Below, in pieces: positions 5,097-9,257 of a DNA stretch of 9,257 nt. Source of the stretch: an uncultured Beijerinckiaceae bacterium (lineage in GTDB: Bacteria > Pseudomonadota > Alphaproteobacteria > Rhizobiales > Beijerinckiaceae); contig CALMGA010000587.1 of the NCBI GenBank assembly GCA_937863205.1, forward strand, positions 1 to 9,257, given 5' to 3'. The stretch's first letter is position 1; each line of letters opens with the position of its first letter. Made by a program: the position numbers and the translations under genes. Under the pieces are notes generated by a model that saw nothing but the letters and a program-made list of their open reading frames with translations, was not told where the DNA came from and did no database searches.

Positions 5097-5602
5097 GCCC
5101 GGTACAGTGTCAGGGTTCTCGAGCGCGCAACGTCAATCGGGAGCTGGTCGACCGGCTCGCGAAGTCGCTGCCCGCCGTCGATCGCAACAATCTGGAAGGC
5201 TGCCCCGCGCGCTGTTTCAGGCGATCCAATCCAGCATCGTGCTGTCCAGGTGTCGCCGCTGTAGGTTGCTCTGTCCTGTGGATACCAGCGTCCGTTGCCA
5301 GCCAGAACGAACACCTGCACCTCGGACCCTCGCGGCTTCACCGTGCCTTGGACAAAGATCTCGTGCTGCACTGACGAACCCGTTGCAGGAAGATTGATCC
5401 GGATCGACTTGCTCAGTTGAGCCGGCGAGATTGCTGCCAATCGCTCTTTATAGTCAGCGATCGTCTCGCTCAAAAATGTCAATCGCGAGCGGAAAAGAAC
5501 GTAGCAGATGCCGAAGGCCGCCAAGCAGGCGGCAGCGAATGAGATCGGCGCGCCCTCGATCACGGCGGCTTCCTCTTTGAGATGATCCAATAGGCCGAAC
5601 AT
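5093..5602 (-). CDS. Single-pass membrane protein with beta-rich (Ig-like?) C-terminal domain; accessory gene
   Basis: 169 residues from the ATG at 5602, chosen because GGAGGT lies just upstream; a longer start at 5668 is open but would add 22 Arg-rich residues. Residues 1-18 look amphipathic, about 19-37 form one membrane segment (Ala/Phe/Leu-rich), and 41-57 a short charged helix, perhaps coiled coil. From about 66 to 142 the pattern is alternating beta strands: 'VQHEIFVQGTV', 'SEVQVFVLAGNGRWYP', 'GDTWTARCWIG', 'AAFQIVAI', typical of small bacterial Ig-like or Big-type sandwich domains. I do not recognise a named family. It is antisense to all surrounding phage genes and has lower GC (32 of 60 bases at 5461-5520), so it is a second accessory insertion. 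Superinfection exclusion or another lysogen function is possible but only inferred. Confidence 0.7.
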   Translation of the reverse strand: MFGLLDHLKEEAAVIEGAPISFAAACLAAFGICYVLFRSRLTFLSETIADYKERLAAISPAQLSKSIRINLPATGSSVQHEIFVQGTVKPRGSEVQVFVLAGNGRWYPQDRATYSGDTWTARCWIGSPETARGAAFQIVAIDGGQRLREPVDQLPIDVARSRTLTLYRA

Positions 5603-5670
5603 AGCACCTCCGGTCGGGGCGCGGCGATCGATACGCATGTCGCGTCGACAAACTGCACCTCGCCACACAT

Positions 5671-5693
5671 CCCGCCCTCACCGGCGGGTTTTT
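5671..5693 (+). terminator. Intrinsic terminator-like hairpin upstream of the endolysin gene
   Basis: CCCGCC (5671-5676) pairs with GGCGGG (5683-5688) around a CTCACC loop and is followed by five T residues (5689-5693), then CTTT. It reads in the + direction and ends 17 bp before the endolysin ATG. No + strand gene ends nearby (the last stops at 5081), so it may protect the lysis genes from read-through or act as an attenuator in their leader. On the minus strand it lies upstream of the 5602 start. Confidence 0.6.
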
Positions 5694-5710
5694 CTTTGGA
5701 GCCGCCTCCG

Positions 5711-6310
5711 ATGACGATCACCTACGACCGGGCGAAGTTCTTCGCCGCCGTGCGCCGCCCCGTCTTCGCCGGTCACCTCTCCGCAAGCCAGGTGTCCGGC
5801 ATGGAGGCGATCCTCAACGGCTGGGAGAAGCTGCAGCCCAGCGGCGACACCCGCTTCATCGCCTACATCCTCGGCACCACGCGCTGGGAAACCGCCGCGA
5901 CCATGCAGCCGATCGAGGAATACGGCCATGGCCGCGGCCGCGCCTACGGCGTGCCGGCCGGCCCCTGGCACAGGATCTACGACGGCCGCGGTGACGTGCA
6001 GCTGACCTGGGAGGCGAACTACGCCAAGGCCGACAAGGAGCTGCACGCCCGCGGCCTGCTCAAGGCCGGCGAGAGCATGGTGAAGACGCCGGCGCTCGCC
6101 ATGCGCCCCGACATGGCCGCCGCGGTGATGTTCTTCGGCATGCTGGAGGGCTGGTTCACCGGCCGCAAGCTGTCGACCTACTTCACCGCGCACGGCTCGG
6201 ACTGGACCAACGCGCGGCGCATCATCAACGGCACCGACCACGCCGCCGACGTCGCCGCGCTGGCCCGGCACTTCGACGTGGCGATGACCGCCGCCCGGAC
6301 CTCGGCTTAA
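5711..6310 (+). CDS. Endolysin, GH19 chitinase-like lysozyme
   Basis: 199 residues. The ATG at 5711 has GGAG at 5698-5701; an in-frame TTG at 5696 lies before that site and is less likely. Key motifs: 'FIAYILGTTRWETA' (49-62), with Glu60 as the probable catalytic acid and Glu69/Glu70 as partners, then 'YGHGRGRAYG' (71-80), 'YDGRGDVQLTWEANY' (90-104), the counterpart of the GRGxxQLTxxxNY signature of GH19 enzymes, and 'NARRIINGTDHAADVAALARHF' near the C-terminus, typical of phage versions. No signal peptide, so export through a holin is expected. It would cut the glycan strands of peptidoglycan during lysis. It heads the lysis cluster, followed 67 bp later by a holin-like gene. Confidence 0.85.
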   Translation: MTITYDRAKFFAAVRRPVFAGHLSASQVSGMEAILNGWEKLQPSGDTRFIAYILGTTRWETAATMQPIEEYGHGRGRAYGVPAGPWHRIYDGRGDVQLTWEANYAKADKELHARGLLKAGESMVKTPALAMRPDMAAAVMFFGMLEGWFTGRKLSTYFTAHGSDWTNARRIINGTDHAADVAALARHFDVAMTAARTSA

Positions 6311-6377
6311 CCGCAGGCTTCGCAGGCGACCAAGACCCGCGCCCGGCGGATCCCGGGTAATCACGAGGATCAACATC

Positions 6378-6848
6378 ATGAAGCTCGGATACCTCGCGCT
6401 CGCCGCAGCGTGCACCCTGTCGTTCACCGCCTCGGCGGCTGTGCCCCTCTCCGCCGTCGCTGTGCCCGTCGGGGATTATGCTAGCCAAGCGCTCGCGTGG
6501 GCGCAGCCGCTTGCCGTGACGGCGGTCAGCGCCGCCATCGCCTATGGCTGCCGCGCGCTGCCCGGCTGGGCCGGCTCGCTGGCCAGCGAGTTCCTGACGC
6601 AGCAGCGGATCGAGAGCGCAGTAAACTACGCGGTCACCCAGGTCGAGGGCGCCACGAAGGGCAAGACCGTCTCGGTGGAGGTCGGCAACACCTTGGTGGC
6701 GACGGCCGAGCAGTATCTGCTCAAGTCCGCGCCCTGGGTCGCCTCGACGCTCGGCAACACGCTGAAGCCGATGATCCTGGCGCAGGTCGCCAAGATCGGC
6801 GTCGCCCCCGAGGGCAAGCTCGCCCACGTGACGCCGGCGAAAGCGTAA
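6378..6848 (+). CDS. Holin-like membrane protein (Holin_LLH-like), function uncertain
   Basis: 156 residues. The ATG at 6378 has a GAGGA ribosome-binding site nine bases upstream. Residues 1-21 form a signal-like hydrophobic segment ('TASA' could be cleaved), and residues about 40-60 form a second hydrophobic segment. The C-terminal two thirds are a helical Ala/Val-rich region with 'QQRIESAVNYAVTQVEGAT' (75-93) and 'AEQYLLKSAP' (110-119), a layout like phage holins of the LLH superfamily (membrane segment, then a helical cytoplasmic part). Identity is inferred from layout and from its place right after the endolysin. It might instead be a structural or secreted protein of unknown role. Confidence 0.55.
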   Translation: MKLGYLALAAACTLSFTASAAVPLSAVAVPVGDYASQALAWAQPLAVTAVSAAIAYGCRALPGWAGSLASEFLTQQRIESAVNYAVTQVEGATKGKTVSVEVGNTLVATAEQYLLKSAPWVASTLGNTLKPMILAQVAKIGVAPEGKLAHVTPAKA

Positions 6849-6856
6849 CCCGAACG

Positions 6857-6922
6857 CGCCCGGCGCGCCCGCCACCGCGGGCCGCCCCGATCACGCGCGC
6901 CCACACCGCGCGCGCCGGGCGC
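6857..6922 (+). repeat. 13-bp perfect GC-rich inverted repeat in an intergenic region
   Basis: GCGCCCGGCGCGC at 6857-6869 is the exact reverse complement of GCGCGCCGGGCGC at 6910-6922. The 40 bases between are also GC-rich and could pair internally. The element fills the gap between the holin-like gene and the amidase gene and ends 26 bp before the next ATG. No T tract follows, so it is not an ordinary intrinsic terminator. It may be an mRNA structure, but low complexity (runs of CG) raises the chance of coincidence. Confidence 0.45.
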
Positions 6923-6948
6923 ACCCTTCCCCATGCCGGAGACCGCCC

Positions 6949-7446
6949 ATGGCGAGCATCCGCCTCCGCTTCAACGCGAGCGACGTCTACCCGGCCGGCT
7001 ACATACGCGCCGCCCAGCTCGGCTGGCCCTACAGCCACGTCGACGCCGCGGTGTGCGACAGCTACCTCGGCGCTCATCTCGGGGGCGGCGTCGCCCTGCG
7101 CCCAATCGGCTACGACGCCGGCGCGACGGCGGGCGAGTGGTTCCGCGACGTCACCGTCGACGACGATGCGGCCAAGCGCTTCCGCGCCTTCCTCGTCGAC
7201 CAGCTCGGCAAGCCCTACGACGTCGCGGCGATCGCGCATTTCGTCAGCGCCGTCTTCGTGCACCCCGCCCATCCCACGCCCGAGCGGGACTGGGCCGAGC
7301 CGTCGAGCTGGATCTGCTCCGAACTGATCGCCGCCGCGCTGATCCACGCCGGCGTGCTCCCGCACGAACTCGCCGTCGGCCTGCGCCACGTCACCCCGCA
7401 ACTCCTCGCGGTCGCGCTCGCCGCGACCGGGCGGGCGGCGTCCTGA
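6949..7446 (+). CDS. Permuted papain-fold amidase (YiiX/YaeF, C92-like; NlpC/P60 superfamily)
   Basis: 165 residues. The ATG at 6949 has GGAG eight bases upstream. The order of active-site motifs is permuted: the histidine comes first, in 'PYSHVDAAV' (28-35, His30), and the cysteine later, in 'WICSELIAAALIHAG' (121-135, Cys123 followed by Ser-Glu). Between them, 'FRAFLVDQLGKPYD' (78-91) matches the usual '...GkpYD' strand of this family. Members are cysteine peptidases or amidases acting on peptidoglycan peptides or lipids. No signal peptide is present, so it would need the holin to reach the wall. In the lysis cluster it would complement the GH19 enzyme by cutting peptide rather than sugar bonds; this is inference. 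Confidence 0.75.
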   Translation: MASIRLRFNASDVYPAGYIRAAQLGWPYSHVDAAVCDSYLGAHLGGGVALRPIGYDAGATAGEWFRDVTVDDDAAKRFRAFLVDQLGKPYDVAAIAHFVSAVFVHPAHPTPERDWAEPSSWICSELIAAALIHAGVLPHELAVGLRHVTPQLLAVALAATGRAAS

Positions 7447-7475
7447 TCCCCCCAATCCGATCAAGGAATTCGCCC

Positions 7476-7778
7476 ATGGCTGCCGACAGCGAAGAGCGTC
7501 CGACCGGACCGACCCTCCACTCACTCGACAAGTCGATGGCCGTCCTGCAGGCCAAGCTCGAGAGCTTCGTCGACGTGATGAAGACCCGCCTCGATACGGT
7601 CGACGCCACGATCAAGGAGTCGCTGGGAACCTACGCCACCAAGGCCGACCTGAAGACCTGCGACGATGCGATCAACGATATCCGCCGCAACATCACCTGG
7701 GCAGTTCGCATCGTAATCGCGACCGTGATCCTCGCGGTCATGACGGCCGTCTTCAAGTCGGGGCTGGTCCACGTATGA
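7476..7778 (+). CDS. XhlA-like small membrane lysis protein (possible holin)
   Basis: 100 residues. The ATG at 7476 has AAGGA eight bases upstream; the frame is open further left but that part overlaps the amidase gene. Residues about 14-75 are a charged helical region with heptad-like spacing (coiled coil likely), ending in 'DDAINDIRRNITWAV'. Residues about 76-94 are one membrane segment, followed by a short tail. This coiled coil plus C-terminal membrane helix is the layout of XhlA/hemolysin-type phage proteins that work with holins. The stop overlaps the next start as ATGA. Confidence 0.65.
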   Translation: MAADSEERPTGPTLHSLDKSMAVLQAKLESFVDVMKTRLDTVDATIKESLGTYATKADLKTCDDAINDIRRNITWAVRIVIATVILAVMTAVFKSGLVHV

Positions 7779-8383
7779 TGGATTTCCGCTCTCCCCTGCG
7801 CGACGCGCTGCCGCCGATCGACCCGGACCACATTCCGGCGCCCATGCGCCCTCACATCGAAGCGATCCGTCGCGCCGGCCGCGCTCGGCGCGTCGCCGGC
7901 TTTCTGATCGGAACGCTGTTCTACGGTTCGCTTTTGGTCCTGGCCGTGTTCATCGCTTGGGTTTTCGCTTCAGCGACCGATCGCGACCCGCCGACCCTGA
8001 CCACCGTTGAGATCGCCACGCCGGCCGTCTCGCCCGGGTCTGATCTCCGTATGCGCGTCAGTCCGCACCTGCTGAAGATCTGCGAGGGCAAGGTGGTCTT
8101 CCGCGCCTACGACCGGCTGGGCAACATCATCAACCAGTCCGAGACGGCCTGGGCCTTCCCGCTCAGCCAAGTCGGCATCGACAAGACCTTCATTCGTCCG
8201 ATCCGCATCTCTCGCGACGCGGTCGTGAGCCGTGGACGACCGGACGGCACTCTCGAGCCAGACGCCCGGATGCGGATCGAGCGCAAGTTCTACTGCAACG
8301 CGGTGCAGAAAGTCCTGCAGTGGCCGATCGTCGAGGTGACGCCCGACATGCCCTTCGCGATCGCGCCGGGGCCGGAGCGATGA
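7775..8383 (+). CDS. Single-pass membrane protein with periplasmic domain, unknown function
   Basis: 202 residues. The ATG at 7775 overlaps the previous stop (ATGA); a second ATG follows immediately. Residues 1-40 are cytoplasmic and Arg-rich near the membrane, about 41-66 form one membrane segment, and about 70-202 should be periplasmic by the positive-inside rule. That domain looks beta-rich and has two cysteines, C103 and C174, that could form a disulfide. I do not recognise a family. Its place between an XhlA-like gene and a small secreted gene, all coupled, suggests a role in lysis (for example a spanin-like or holin-partner role), but it lacks the coiled coil of typical inner-membrane spanins. 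Codon use matches the phage. Confidence 0.75.
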   Translation: MMDFRSPLRDALPPIDPDHIPAPMRPHIEAIRRAGRARRVAGFLIGTLFYGSLLVLAVFIAWVFASATDRDPPTLTTVEIATPAVSPGSDLRMRVSPHLLKICEGKVVFRAYDRLGNIINQSETAWAFPLSQVGIDKTFIRPIRISRDAVVSRGRPDGTLEPDARMRIERKFYCNAVQKVLQWPIVEVTPDMPFAIAPGPER

Positions 8384-8676
8384 GGTTGGCGCTTGCCGCC
8401 CTCGCAGCGACCCTCGCCTTCGACGTCGCCGACGCCGACCCCATGCACCTGCGAACCTGCGACGGTCGCATACGCCACGTCACCTGCCATTGGTCGGGCG
8501 GCGACCCGCGATCGGAATGGACCGTGCCGCCGGGCGAGTCCCTCGGCTACGGGTCGCCCAGCGTGACCCTGACCGATCACGGCCGCATCACGATGATCGT
8601 CGGCAACTGCGCGATCAGCTGCGACGCCCCGCCGGCGCCCGATCCCGCCCATCCTCCTGCCCGGACGCGTCGATGA
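8380..8676 (+). CDS. Small secreted protein with four cysteines, unknown function
   Basis: 98 residues. The ATG at 8380 overlaps the previous stop as ATGA and has GGAG just upstream. The frame is open further left, but a start there would overlap the upstream gene. Residues 1-19 form a signal peptide ending around 'ADA'. The mature part has four cysteines (C27, C36, C77, C81), a Trp/Gly-rich middle and a Pro-rich tail. There is no lipobox cysteine at the cleavage site, so it is not an obvious outer-membrane spanin. No family recognised. The pairing of a membrane protein with a small exported protein in overlapping genes resembles spanin gene layout, but this is only a context clue. Confidence 0.7.
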   Translation: MRLALAALAATLAFDVADADPMHLRTCDGRIRHVTCHWSGGDPRSEWTVPPGESLGYGSPSVTLTDHGRITMIVGNCAISCDAPPAPDPAHPPARTRR

Positions 8677-9257
8677 GCGCCGACTCTCTCGCCCTCACCA
8701 CGAGCTGGGCCAGCCTGGGCAACGGCCCGCTGCTGGTCGGCGTGCTCAGCGGCACGGCGGTGCTGTTGCCCAGCGACGGCCAGCCGGCGACCTTGTCCAC
8801 CGCCGGCACGGTGGTGGCCTCCAGCGTCGGCGGCACGTCGACCTCGGTGTCCGACACCGGCGAGATCTGGGCCAAGGCGCTGATCGCCGGCACCCAGATC
8901 CGCGTCCAGGCGCTGGCCGCGGCCGCGGTCGGCAACAGCGCGGGCGGCGGATCGAGCGCCGCCGTCAGCTTCTCGGAGCTGCAGCTCCTGTCGAGGATCC
9001 TGGCCGCGCTGGGCACCCCGGCGCAGGACGCGACCATCGCGGCGGTGGTGACGGCGATCGGCGGCCTGCTGACGCTCGGGCTCGGCGGCCAGGCCATCAG
9101 CCAGACCAATCGCCTGCCCGTCGAGATCAACGGCAACAACATCGCGCTGGCGCTGCCGGCCGGCGGCGCGACCGACGCCAGCGTGCAGGCCGTCGTGACC
9201 GCCCTGGCGCCGCTGGCGCTCGCCAGCGGGCAGACCAGCGCCCTCGCCGTCCTCAAC
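8673..9257 (+). CDS. Probable virion protein (tail fibre or decoration type), 3' partial
   Basis: 195 residues are visible; the frame starts at an ATG that overlaps the previous stop (ATGA) and is open to the right edge. The N-terminal region (about 5-82), 'TTSWASLGNGPLLVGVLSG...TGEIWAKAL...IRVQAL', resembles small beta-sandwich domains at the start of many phage virion proteins. Residues 83-98 are a Gly/Ser/Ala linker. After that two related segments appear: 'QDATIAAVVTAIGGLLTL' (118-135) and 'TDASVQAVVTALAPLALA' (167-184), an internal repeat. No signal peptide or catalytic motif. A structural role is inferred from composition and location; fibre versus head decoration cannot be decided without the missing end. 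Confidence 0.6.
   Translation, partial: MSADSLALTTSWASLGNGPLLVGVLSGTAVLLPSDGQPATLSTAGTVVASSVGGTSTSVSDTGEIWAKALIAGTQIRVQALAAAAVGNSAGGGSSAAVSFSELQLLSRILAALGTPAQDATIAAVVTAIGGLLTLGLGGQAISQTNRLPVEINGNNIALALPAGGATDASVQAVVTALAPLALASGQTSALAVLN

Noticed and set aside
4259..5374. + strand open frame of 371 codons in another phase
   Set aside because: Overlaps the glycosyltransferase gene out of frame, is Arg-rich without motifs, and runs into the convergent minus-strand gene.
6342..6357. CCCGG/CCGGG hairpin after the endolysin gene
   Set aside because: Only a five-base GC stem without a T tract; expected by chance in GC-rich spacer DNA.

Overview
This window is a piece of a P2-like (myovirus-type) prophage or phage, probably resident in a high-GC alphaproteobacterium. 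Most genes are on the + strand, use almost only G or C at third codon positions, and are packed with short gaps or TGATG/ATGA overlaps. The host assignment rests on base composition and on the general look of the lysis genes; no host marker gene lies in the window.

Left part (1-3236): the end of a tail gene with an extreme histidine-rich tail (probably the tape-measure or an adjacent tail protein), then homologues of P2 gpU (tail completion/terminator), gpX (LysM-like tail protein) and gpD (baseplate hub). A promoter-like element followed at once by a strong intrinsic terminator sits just upstream of U. Between X and D there is a low-GC island carrying one minus-strand gene for a small secreted protein that resembles a single cyanovirin-N homology (CVNH) repeat, and a 10-bp inverted repeat brackets the island.

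Middle part (3274-5081): a secreted SGNH-like hydrolase, a membrane-anchored or secreted RlpA-like double-psi beta-barrel protein, and a GT-A type glycosyltransferase with a DGD motif. A second minus-strand accessory gene follows (5093-5602), again of lower GC. It encodes a single-pass membrane protein with a beta-rich soluble domain.

Right part (5711-8676): a lysis module made of a GH19-like endolysin, a holin-like protein, a YiiX/C92-type permuted papain-fold amidase, an XhlA-like small membrane protein, a single-pass membrane protein of unknown function and a small secreted cysteine-containing protein. The last three are chained by ATGA overlaps. A further ATGA overlap starts a probable virion protein that runs off the right edge.

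Taken together, the + strand genes finish the tail and then attack or remodel the cell envelope. The two minus-strand genes look like 'morons', cargo that could be expressed from the lysogen and change the host. No stretch above 300 bases lacks a gene. The longest gaps are 1495-1720 and 1979-2159 (the two sides of the low-GC island, with no convincing gene), followed by 5603-5710, 681-784 and 6849-6948, which hold the regulatory or structured elements listed. No tRNA, rRNA, CRISPR array or complete insertion sequence was seen.
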